Assembly (NCBI RefSeq): GCF_001625575.1 | Contig: NZ_AUXV01000056.1 | Location: forward strand, 1-64,000 | Origin: Pseudoalteromonas luteoviolacea S2607 | GTDB lineage: Bacteria > Pseudomonadota > Gammaproteobacteria > Enterobacterales > Alteromonadaceae | Direction of reading: 5' to 3' | DNA: 64,000 nt | Part shown: piece after piece, positions 57,035 through 64,000 of the stretch | Numbering within the stretch: the stretch's first letter is position 1 | Layout: each line of letters begins with the position of its first letter | Translations under genes and position numbers: made by a program | Notes under the pieces: generated by a model | Database searches by the model: none | The model's input: only the letters and a program-made list of their open reading frames with translations | What the model was told of the DNA's origin: nothing

Positions 57035-57931
57035 ATGACGGGCTTGGTTTTAGAATTACAACGCGATGCATTAGATAACGAGGTAGACGTAGCTAATCTA
57101 TTAAGAAAAGCTTTAGTCGTTTCAAGAAAGCTTGGCATTGAAGATATTCAGTTGTGGTTATCAAGGGAGTTGGGAGGCTATAAAGATGTTCAACCTGACG
57201 AAATACCGCATTATAGGAAAGTCGCCGGAGAAGTTAAGGCATTCAATGAATTCCATGGCTGGCAAACAGTTCATATAGAAAATACGAAGCTGGCAGAGCA
57301 GCTTTCTAGTAGAGTTATAGGGCAACCCGTAAGTGAATTGCCAAAATTGATGAGTGAAGATGGCAATAAAATGCTTGTTTTACCTTTTAATCCAAACTCT
57401 AAAAAAACATTCATGAGTATTATGAATTACCCAGCAGAGCCTGCATTTTTTTTTAGTGCCGCACAAATACAAGGGATCTTAGATGCAGTAAGAACTCAGA
57501 TCTTAAACTGGGCTCTAGAACTGGAAGAACAAGGTATAACAGGTGAAGGGGTCAGTTTTTCACGAGACGAGAAGCAAGCAGCTAGCCAAGTAACGTATCA
57601 AATTACTAATAACATTCACAGCATGAATAATTCTCAGCTACAGCAAGATTCTGCAGGGGCTTCTCAAAACCTAACCGTTACATATGAGAGCAAAGAATTA
57701 TTAAAACTAGTAGAAGAACTTAAGTCTAGTATCGAGCATCTGGAGTTGAGTAAAGAAGCAAAAAGCGAGCTATCAGCAGAAGTAGCTACCATCGAGATGC
57801 AATTAGCTTCCCCTAATCCTAAGTCAATGATTATAAATGAGTCATTAAAATCTAGTAGAGCCATTTTAGAAGGTATAACGGGAAGTGTTTTGGCTACAGG
57901 TCTGTTGCAACAGATTATCGCCTTTGGCTGA
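57035..57931 (+). CDS. AbiTii-domain protein, candidate abortive-infection component
   Basis: 298 residues. The N-terminal 190 residues have the AbiTii pattern: VLELQRDALDNEVDVANLLR, KALVVSRKLGIEDIQLWLS and ELGGYKDVQPDEIPHYRKVAGE. A short linker YQITNNIHSMNNSQLQQDS precedes a helical C-terminus (235-270) and a Gly/Leu-rich end that may touch the membrane. AbiTii is known from abortive-infection type genes; its biochemistry is not settled. Strong AAGGAG ribosome binding site. It starts the prophage II cargo and is 69 bp from the kinase gene. Confidence 0.85.
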   Translation: MTGLVLELQRDALDNEVDVANLLRKALVVSRKLGIEDIQLWLSRELGGYKDVQPDEIPHYRKVAGEVKAFNEFHGWQTVHIENTKLAEQLSSRVIGQPVSELPKLMSEDGNKMLVLPFNPNSKKTFMSIMNYPAEPAFFFSAAQIQGILDAVRTQILNWALELEEQGITGEGVSFSRDEKQAASQVTYQITNNIHSMNNSQLQQDSAGASQNLTVTYESKELLKLVEELKSSIEHLELSKEAKSELSAEVATIEMQLASPNPKSMIINESLKSSRAILEGITGSVLATGLLQQIIAFG

Positions 57932-58000
57932 TTGAAAATGATTTCTCGATATTCAGTATTAAATTGTATCGCTACGCTCATCAGAAATAAAGGAGAGTAA

Positions 58001-59503
58001 ATGTTTAGAATTAATGATTCGATTGTGTTTCAGGGAAAAGAGTACACTATTTCAAAATTTTTAGGGCAAGGAGGTATGGGGTATGTTTTTTCCATTGAAG
58101 AAAAAAATGGAAACTCAAAGTTTGCTTTAAAGTCACTTCAACATTTCTTACCAGACGATAATAACTACCGCTCCCTTATCAACGAATGGGCACAAGCTCA
58201 AAAAATCACTCATGAAAATGTCATTTGCTACCGCGGTTTTCACGATGGGTTATCTGAACCAAGAACACCTTACCTTATAATGGACCTAGCTGAAGATGGT
58301 TCATTGGAAGATTTTTTGTTATCCCAAAACGAGTTTATGGAAGAGAGTGTTTGTTTGGAAATATTTCATCAAATAATAGATGGAATGGAAGCTGTGAACA
58401 AATTCTTAGTACATAGAGATATTAAACCAGATAACATTTTTATTGAAAAAGGTGTATTTAAAATCGCCGATTTTGGTTTAGCAAAAATAGCTGAAGAAAA
58501 AACACGTTCTAAAACATTTAAAGGATGGGGAACTGATCCTTATATAGCTCCTGAAGCTTACAGAGCGGAAACCAACACAATTCAGATGGATATGTACTCT
58601 ATTGGTCATGTGTTTTATCAAATAGCCGGGATGCGACATGCTTACGGAACACCTGATGATTGGGAACAAGCTCACTTAACCGCCGTACCTAAAGCTCTGA
58701 ATACCGTAAATGCTAATATATCTCCAAAAGTATCTGCTGTTATCAATAAGCTGATGGCGAAAAGACCACATGCTCGTTTTAAAACGTGGGACGAGGTTAG
58801 GCAAGAGTTAATTTGTGCCTCTCATAATGTTGGTGATCATAAATCAGCAATTGATAATATATTGCAAAAGAAAATATTGAGAGATTTAAAAGCTGAAGAG
58901 ACCCTGTCAGCAGAAAAAAGTAAAGAAAAAGAGCTTAAGAGAAAAAGTGATATTTTAGACTTTCAGTTCAAAAACGAAATCATTCAGCCATTAAACGAGT
59001 TTGTTGATGATTTCAACAAAGTTTCTGGTTCTGGCTCAACAATGAATATGAATAAAGTTTCAGCTAAGGGAGGTTTAGACTTAACTAGCAACATTAGATT
59101 TGACCAAAAGAGTGTAAGAATATGGTTTCACAAGCTAGATGATTCTGATGTAATAAAGAGATATGTTGGCGGTTTGAGGAGCGAACATAAGCTTCTGTTG
59201 AGGAAACCAACCCTACACGGTAGAGATATTTTAGCTTGGGGCGGGATAGTTTCATCTGATAAGAGAGGCTTGAATATTTTATTGGTAGCATCTGAAAATG
59301 ATGATTACGGCGATTGGTTTTTACTAGAAAACACACATTCCGCATTTGCACCTCCTGATGATAATAAACCAGAACCATTTGCATTTAGTTCTAGAGAGCT
59401 AGTTAATGAAATACAAAATATAGGGGTTATGCACATATATTCTCTAAATGTATCACCATTGGACATTGATAGTATTGTTGACTTCATTTCCAATGCTTTT
59501 TAG
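58001..59503 (+). CDS. Ser/Thr protein kinase of the cargo module
   Basis: 500 residues, complete eukaryote-like kinase domain (about 10-270): GQGGMG loop, FALK with K44, HRDIKPDN with D140, DFG with D157 and APE in YIAPEAY. The region 280-330 is charged helical; the C-terminal domain (330-500) is mixed with RIWFHKLDDSDVIKRYVGGL and WGGIVSSDKRGLNILLVASE, and has no family I know. It should phosphorylate Ser/Thr in response to infection or stress; the substrate may be the AbiTii partner. Strong AAAGGAGAG site. Confidence 0.9.
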   Translation: MFRINDSIVFQGKEYTISKFLGQGGMGYVFSIEEKNGNSKFALKSLQHFLPDDNNYRSLINEWAQAQKITHENVICYRGFHDGLSEPRTPYLIMDLAEDGSLEDFLLSQNEFMEESVCLEIFHQIIDGMEAVNKFLVHRDIKPDNIFIEKGVFKIADFGLAKIAEEKTRSKTFKGWGTDPYIAPEAYRAETNTIQMDMYSIGHVFYQIAGMRHAYGTPDDWEQAHLTAVPKALNTVNANISPKVSAVINKLMAKRPHARFKTWDEVRQELICASHNVGDHKSAIDNILQKKILRDLKAEETLSAEKSKEKELKRKSDILDFQFKNEIIQPLNEFVDDFNKVSGSGSTMNMNKVSAKGGLDLTSNIRFDQKSVRIWFHKLDDSDVIKRYVGGLRSEHKLLLRKPTLHGRDILAWGGIVSSDKRGLNILLVASENDDYGDWFLLENTHSAFAPPDDNKPEPFAFSSRELVNEIQNIGVMHIYSLNVSPLDIDSIVDFISNAF

Positions 59504-59623
59504 ATTTGTCATCTCATAATTACATTCAAATATTGACTAACCTTTATCGGGTAAAAGGAAATTCAACATAAATTGATCCTTAAAAAACTGTTAAAACATT
59601 AAAGTATTTAACTTGAAACGAGC

Positions 59624-62566
59624 CTACACAGTATATGAAATCGCTCTAAACACTGCCCCTCGAGAGCTTATGCTCTCAACCACCACAGCCTCAATCTGCC
59701 GAGCAATGTTTGCACCGATCACATTACTTTGCTCGGCGTTTGCTGCACCTTCTACTGTGATCTGATTTGTAATGTTAATCACCATATTTTGGCCTGCAGC
59801 TTGGCGGTTGCCTGTATTGTAGTGTCTGGCCATATGGCTGATTTCGACGTTTTGTTTTGGTGAAAGGACACGTTCGCCGCGCTGTAGTACGTAAGTACTT
59901 TCATTTGGTACGTAGTCTAGGCCGCCGTGCGCGATACCTGCGGGTTGCTGTGATTTTATCATCCGAACTTGTTGCATACCCATGGCAATGGCCGCAGCTG
60001 CCGCAGCGGCACCTAGGGCTGGGCCGACGATTGGAATAGGGGCCAATGCCGCGAAAGACCCCGTTGCAGATTCATAGGTTTTGATTAAGGCTTGAGTAAT
60101 AGCAAAAGCTTTGTAGAGTTTAAACGCAGTTTTGCTTTGCCCAGCCATCGCTTTAAAGCCTGCAGCGCCAAGGCCGACTACTGCGGACGTTTTCTCCCGG
60201 GCGTTTTTCGTCTCCCAGTTTGCAAACTCCATTAAGTGTTGTTGCATGGCACCGGTATTACGGGTGCGCGCCTGCATCAATCGTTCTTGGTGTGCGTGTT
60301 CATCGGCTTCACGTTGGCTATGAAAGCCTCTAGCCGCGTTCAGTTCTTGCTGGCGCTCTAGGTTTCGAATTTGATTGTCGGCGTTGTATTTGATTTCGCC
60401 GACTTCGTCATTTGCTGCAAGGCCAAGCATGCTCCTGCGTTTGGCATCGATGCGCGCTTGTTGTTTGGCTTCTTCGACGCGTACTTGGCTATCATAAGCG
60501 GCGAGGGCTTCGCGATTGGTGAAGCCTTTGATTTGCGCGATCCGGTCTTCTAATTCTTTACGTAAATCATTGCGGCGTTTTTCTTCTGCTTGGTTTTGGA
60601 GGCGCGTTTTTTCAGCTTCGCGCTTTTTGATTAGGGTTTGTTGGTCAGCATCCAGTTTTGTATCGAGCTGCTTTAAAATCGCGTCGTATTTAGCTTTGTT
60701 ACCTAAGTCGTTTTCGCGTGCTTGAATGACCATTTCTTTGCGCTTTTTATAGCTGGCTTTTAGCCTGGCTTCTTCACCCAGTAGTGAAAGCTGCAGCTGC
60801 TGAATGTTTTGGGGTAGGGCATTCGTCGCTTGTTTGGCATTGTCTGCTATTTGCTTCCAGTCCAGCGCTTTGAGGTTTTGTTGTAGGTTTGCGGCTTGTG
60901 CAGCAGTTTTCATGGACTCGGCGCGAAGCTTTGCTTGCTCGTTGATGTAGCGCTCAATGCCTGCGATTTGGTTTTGATAGGTGAACTTAGCGCGGTCACT
61001 GCCCGCATTATTCATTTGCTGGCGCAGTTGTTTAATGCGTTTGTATGCGTTTTCAATGTTGTTTGTGTAGTTGATGGTTTGCTTTGAAGCCGAGGCAATT
61101 TGCGCTTTAGCGCTGATATTACCTACTGAGTTAAAGGCATCACCTAAGTCATAAAGGTGTGTTTCAAGTCTTTTTGAGCTGGTACTGGCTTTATCGCCTT
61201 GAGTAGCAAAATAGGCAATGGCTAAACCCGCGGTAACGGCCAGCCCAACAGGACCACCCAATAAACGCATTGCACGACTTAGCACTCGGCTAGACACCGC
61301 TGCTTTTTTAGAAACCGCTGAATAAGTGGCGGTTGCCGCGTTTAATTGCTTTTGCGAAAGCGTTGCACGTTGATTTGCACTGGCCAATTGATGGATCGCT
61401 TTGGCTCTAAGTGTTGTATTATTTGCCATGGCCAGTTGGCGCTTAGCAGCTGCTTGTTCTTGCACGGCACGTCGGTTTGCTTCTAACGCTGCGCGTTGTT
61501 GTGCTGCAGCTAACTGTAGCTCCGCTTGCAGTGCTTTGTGTGTTGCTAACGTTTTTGCTGTAAAGGCTGCAGTCGCATTCGCAGCACTCCCCGCCAATTT
61601 ACTACCCATAACAATCGCCAAAGCCGTTGCCGAAGTAGTTAACCCTTCAACCAATTCTTTGTTTTCGCGTAGTTCTCGCATTCCAGCGGTCACAGCATTG
61701 GCCACTTCAACTACTGCAAAATTCACGGGCTTTTCATACTCACGAATAAGGCGCTGATACTCGTTGCTCATTTCAGCGAACGAGGCATTGATTTTGCCTT
61801 CAGTGGCTTCTGCTGCACCGGCATACTCGTTGAGTGCTTTGATTAAATAGCGTTTAAACATTTGGCTGGTGATACGGCCATCGTTGACCAGTTGCCTAAA
61901 GCCACCTGCAGCCACGCCCGCTGCTTTATCAAGCTTTTGTAAAAGCCCAGGCAATGGTTCGGTGACTTGGTTGAGTTCTTCTGCACGCAATACGCCTGCG
62001 GTCATACCTTGTGTCATACCAAACAAGGATTGCTCAAGTTGTACGTTACTCGCGCCCGTTTTAGCGGCAGCATTGGCCATGCCTTCAAGGATTGCTTTGC
62101 CTTGTGTCTGGGTCACAATGCCGACTTGTTGCAGGTTAAGGATTTTCGAGTAGGAATCTGCAAGGGTGGTGTATTGGGTATTGAGCCTATCTGCGGTTTC
62201 AAATAGATAGTTTTGTACTTGTTGATATTCACGCGTAGAATCGGTCAATCCTTGCAGGCGTATGTCTAATTGCTGCGCGGCTCCTGTATCGCGAATAAAC
62301 ATGGCGGCAGTGCCAATGGATGCTACACCTGCGAGGGTTACCCCCAATAACTCATAGCCGGATTGTAATACGCCAAGTTGTTTACCCATGGCGGTTTGTT
62401 GCTGCATTACTCTTGCCTGACTTGCGCCTAAGCGTTGATTCGCAGCGACCTGATTTTGAATTGCATGAGGCAGCCGGTTTAAGTCTTGGACGTTTTTGTG
62501 GGTGCCGGCGGTAACGGCTTTACCGTCATACTTTAAGCGAAGCGCTAGGTTCAATTGGTTTTTCAT
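59624..62566 (-). CDS. Tail tape-measure protein
   Basis: 980 residues. N-terminal tape-measure domain (about 60-260: LFETADRLNTQYTTLADSYS, EGMANAAAKTGASNVQLEQS, EELNQVTEPLPGLLQKLDKA) of the TIGR02675 type, a hydrophobic segment (about 430-455), long Ala/Gln-rich helices and a C-terminal domain ending in RAISYTV. It sets tail length. The 3' end is duplicated in remnant I. The cargo begins just after its stop codon. Confidence 0.93.
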   Translation of the reverse strand: MKNQLNLALRLKYDGKAVTAGTHKNVQDLNRLPHAIQNQVAANQRLGASQARVMQQQTAMGKQLGVLQSGYELLGVTLAGVASIGTAAMFIRDTGAAQQLDIRLQGLTDSTREYQQVQNYLFETADRLNTQYTTLADSYSKILNLQQVGIVTQTQGKAILEGMANAAAKTGASNVQLEQSLFGMTQGMTAGVLRAEELNQVTEPLPGLLQKLDKAAGVAAGGFRQLVNDGRITSQMFKRYLIKALNEYAGAAEATEGKINASFAEMSNEYQRLIREYEKPVNFAVVEVANAVTAGMRELRENKELVEGLTTSATALAIVMGSKLAGSAANATAAFTAKTLATHKALQAELQLAAAQQRAALEANRRAVQEQAAAKRQLAMANNTTLRAKAIHQLASANQRATLSQKQLNAATATYSAVSKKAAVSSRVLSRAMRLLGGPVGLAVTAGLAIAYFATQGDKASTSSKRLETHLYDLGDAFNSVGNISAKAQIASASKQTINYTNNIENAYKRIKQLRQQMNNAGSDRAKFTYQNQIAGIERYINEQAKLRAESMKTAAQAANLQQNLKALDWKQIADNAKQATNALPQNIQQLQLSLLGEEARLKASYKKRKEMVIQARENDLGNKAKYDAILKQLDTKLDADQQTLIKKREAEKTRLQNQAEEKRRNDLRKELEDRIAQIKGFTNREALAAYDSQVRVEEAKQQARIDAKRRSMLGLAANDEVGEIKYNADNQIRNLERQQELNAARGFHSQREADEHAHQERLMQARTRNTGAMQQHLMEFANWETKNAREKTSAVVGLGAAGFKAMAGQSKTAFKLYKAFAITQALIKTYESATGSFAALAPIPIVGPALGAAAAAAAIAMGMQQVRMIKSQQPAGIAHGGLDYVPNESTYVLQRGERVLSPKQNVEISHMARHYNTGNRQAAGQNMVINITNQITVEGAANAEQSNVIGANIARQIEAVVVESISSRGAVFRAISYTV

Positions 62567-62963
62567 CGGGTCGCCTTAGTAATCCTATTACAGTGCGCTC
62601 TAAGAATTGGAGCTTGTCAAAATCAGTGGGGGTGAGGGCAATGTCGGTATAGCGCCAAGCAATTTCTGCCCTGGCATAATCTAGGGCCAGCTCTATGCCA
62701 TCTTTGCAGTATTGCCATTGGGTATTGGCCGTTGAGAGCGCTTTAACAGCCATCCAGTTTTGTGGGAGTACGTATAAATCTGCTTTGCTATTTTCAACCT
62801 CAACCGGCGCACCAAAATGGGCTAAATCATCGTCTAAGTGTTTGCTGTGTGTTGCTAGGTCGCCCACAAACCACCTAGCAACGTCGATTAGTTTTTTTCT
62901 TGTACTCGATACTGCGCATTTATACACTCGGCAGATAGCCGCCCAGTAATGCCGCCAAAACAC
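62526..62963 (-). CDS. DUF1799-like tail assembly partner, reached by -1 frameshift
   Basis: The open frame is 145 codons, but it overlaps the chaperone gene by 76 bp and its first 25 codons are only an alternate frame of that gene. The real protein part starts at KKLIDVARWFVGDLATH and contains QWQYCKDGIELALDYARAEI, like DUF1799. By analogy with lambda G-T it would be made as a fusion through the slippery A AAA AAC at 62897-62891, giving about 232 residues. Overlaps the tape-measure start by 41 bp. Confidence 0.8.
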   Translation of the reverse strand: MFWRHYWAAICRVYKCAVSSTRKKLIDVARWFVGDLATHSKHLDDDLAHFGAPVEVENSKADLYVLPQNWMAVKALSTANTQWQYCKDGIELALDYARAEIAWRYTDIALTPTDFDKLQFLERTVIGLLRRPDEKPIEPSASLKV

Positions 62964-63223
62964 AGCATTTCGTCTAGTACGTCTTTTGAAAAGGTGATGT
63001 CTTTGCCTTCATCAATAAAGCCATCCCAACCAATCAGTAGTTGCTCAACGATGGCTTTATCTGTTGTGCTTTGCGGATTTGTGAGCGTTTCAATGTCGTT
63101 TTCAGGCACCAATTTAATGTGCGCGTTGAACTTAAACTCTACGCCACCATACTCAAAATGAATGGGCGCATGAATGGTGGCGTCTTTTAATTTAGATAAC
63201 TTTTTTAATTTCATTTGGATCAC
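62888..63223 (-). CDS. Tail assembly chaperone
   Basis: 111 residues between tail tube and tape measure, the usual place and size of the lambda G-like chaperone. The text HFEYGGVEFKFNAHIKLVPE and FGGITGRLSAECINAQYRVQ fits phage tail assembly chaperones of Mu-like siphophages. The end QEKN-stop contains the slippery sequence. The start is GTG in the previous stop (TGAGTGATC) or the ATG three codons on. Confidence 0.82.
   Translation of the reverse strand: MIQMKLKKLSKLKDATIHAPIHFEYGGVEFKFNAHIKLVPENDIETLTNPQSTTDKAIVEQLLIGWDGFIDEGKDITFSKDVLDEMLCFGGITGRLSAECINAQYRVQEKN
62891..62897 (-). promoter_or_regulatory. Programmed -1 frameshift slippery heptamer
   Basis: A AAA AAC in frame with the chaperone codons GAA AAA AAC, with TAA as the next codon. 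A shift of -1 gives AGA AAA AAA CTA and continues in the DUF1799 frame. Heptamer, place and downstream frame match the classic G-GT arrangement. Confidence 0.82.
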
Positions 63224-64000
63224 TCAAATACTAAGGTTAATTCGTCAAAGCCACTGTCTGAAGGCACCAGCTTTGCGTCCAGTTCGTAGCCTGTGAGCTC
63301 GCTTTCTAAGCTTGCATACTTGGGCGTTGGCATTTGAAAACGCCCTAACAGCGTTACTTTGTTGCCTGCGCCTTGTCCGTGGTTAAACTCAAAAGGCTGA
63401 ATGCTCCCAGCCAATTCAAACGGGTTGAAGATGGACAGGGAATCGCTGGTGACTATGATGTTTGCGGTAGACTCATGGCCCGTTATAAGGATTTCTTCAT
63501 GATTAATGGCACGGTCAAACACCACGTTGTTACCTACGTCGATAGTCAATTTGTGTAAGGTGCGCGCAAGACCATTGAGCTTGAATGCGCTGCTATTCGT
63601 TACGCCCAGCGTTGAGGGCTTTTTCCAACGGGACCAATCCGTGGCAGGAGGGGCGCTGGATTGTATGGGTGCACTGAACAAACCTTTAAATTGCCAGTTA
63701 ATCATGGGCTGGCCTTTTTCAAGGTTAATGCTGAACGTGCCTAACATCTCAGAGATTTGATGTGTGTTTTGCCCAAAGCGCATTAAACACGTGGCTTTGG
63801 TGGCAGCGCCTTTGGTGAATGTAACCGCATTGGCACTGGATACTTGCACCATGCCGCACGCCAACAGCAGTGGCGCTATGGCGGGGGCAGAGCCTGCGCT
63901 GCCACTCATGGCCAAGGGCGTTTTAAAGTTCAGCGTCACATGCTCGCCATAGATAATCTCCATGCTCGCGCCAGAATACGCGCGCTCTATGTCGTCTTTT
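63220..64000 (-). CDS. Major tail tube protein, 5' end outside the window
   Basis: The frame stays open to the window edge upstream of the ATG at 63963 (DDIERAYSGASMEIIYGEH), and phage tail tube proteins of this type have such a segment inside the domain, so the true start lies beyond 64000. The visible 260 residues (VTLNFKTPLAMSGSAGSAPAIAPLLLACG, then NWQFKGLF) form a beta-barrel tube subunit. First tail gene seen, followed by the chaperone with 4-bp overlap. Confidence 0.82.
   Translation of the reverse strand, partial: KDDIERAYSGASMEIIYGEHVTLNFKTPLAMSGSAGSAPAIAPLLLACGMVQVSSANAVTFTKGAATKATCLMRFGQNTHQISEMLGTFSINLEKGQPMINWQFKGLFSAPIQSSAPPATDWSRWKKPSTLGVTNSSAFKLNGLARTLHKLTIDVGNNVVFDRAINHEEILITGHESTANIIVTSDSLSIFNPFELAGSIQPFEFNHGQGAGNKVTLLGRFQMPTPKYASLESELTGYELDAKLVPSDSGFDELTLVFE

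Larger units (their letters stand above)
36154..64000. mobile_element. Prophage II (Mu-like siphophage), right end outside window
   Basis: Mor, lysozyme, DUF1804, gp28-type terminase, DUF935 portal, DUF3164 and MuF point to the transposable Mu-like group, while the tail module (tape measure, frameshifted chaperone, NlpC-like, J) is of the long non-contractile type, as in B3/D3112-like phages. Head genes are on the plus strand and tail genes on the minus strand. Repressor, transposase, protease and capsid genes are not in the window. The left end is joined to remnant I. Confidence 0.8.

Noticed and set aside
1..64000. CRISPR array, tRNA or rRNA genes
   Set aside because: No regularly spaced repeats, cloverleaf-like sequence with CCA end or rRNA-like stretch was seen on reading both strands.

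Overview
The window reads as chromosome of a marine gammaproteobacterium, most likely Pseudoalteromonas or a close Alteromonadales relative. This rests on the AT-rich base composition of the host genes, several c-di-GMP and chemotaxis proteins, many lipoproteins, and small families common in that group (ribosome-recycling-factor-like PF12614, DUF6265, histidine-rich repeat proteins). No rRNA, tRNA or CRISPR array was seen.

Host part (1 to about 29,910). In order: an Asp-rich lipoprotein; a small NTF2-like lipoprotein; a sensory diguanylate cyclase; a YfcC/DcuC-type carrier; a GAF-PAS-GGDEF-EAL protein; an alpha/beta hydrolase convergent with ferrochelatase (hemH); an Aer-like PAS chemoreceptor; a lone tyrosine recombinase; a YddG-like exporter; a three-module lipoprotein (metallopeptidase-like, TolB-like propeller, ClpP-like) next to a two-component pair; a divergent MsrA-like protein; two divergent His-rich metal-binding proteins sharing an inverted repeat; an ECF sigma factor with a membrane partner; a serine hydrolase; a DUF6265 lipocalin-like protein; and a second hydrolase. 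Several small membrane proteins and a 193-bp nested inverted-repeat element lie between them.

Phage part (about 30,010 to the right edge). There are two related Mu-like, transposable siphophage-type sequences. Remnant I (30,010-36,161) is a broken copy: part of two tail genes, a cargo block on the opposite strand, a frameshifted 3' end of a tape-measure gene, a decayed Mor 3' end, two integron-type gene cassettes with attC sites, a duplicated operator region and a 31-codon stub of lysozyme. Prophage II (36,154 to beyond 64,000) has a truncated Mor activator, accessory genes, the operator region, an intact lysozyme, a holin-like gene, DUF1804 small terminase, large terminase, portal, DUF3164 and MuF head protein on the plus strand, then an Mrr-type nuclease. 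The tail module follows on the minus strand: tail tube (cut by the window edge), tail assembly chaperone with a -1 frameshift site into a DUF1799-like partner, tape measure, tail-tip genes, a giant J-like protein and a receptor-binding-type protein. Capsid, protease, repressor and transposase genes are not in the window.

The main discovery is that the two phage copies show two alleles at each of two cargo sites. At the site between the tape measure and the next tail gene, remnant I carries an ADP-ribosyltransferase-like candidate, a DUF2971 gene, a mini-ORF and a tail-anchored 424-residue protein, while prophage II carries an AbiTii protein with a Ser/Thr kinase. At the site between Mor and lysozyme, remnant I carries two gene cassettes inserted exactly at an attC-type core, while prophage II carries other genes including one followed by a truncated attC. 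The phage therefore looks like a carrier of exchangeable defence or accessory modules, fed at one site by integron cassettes.
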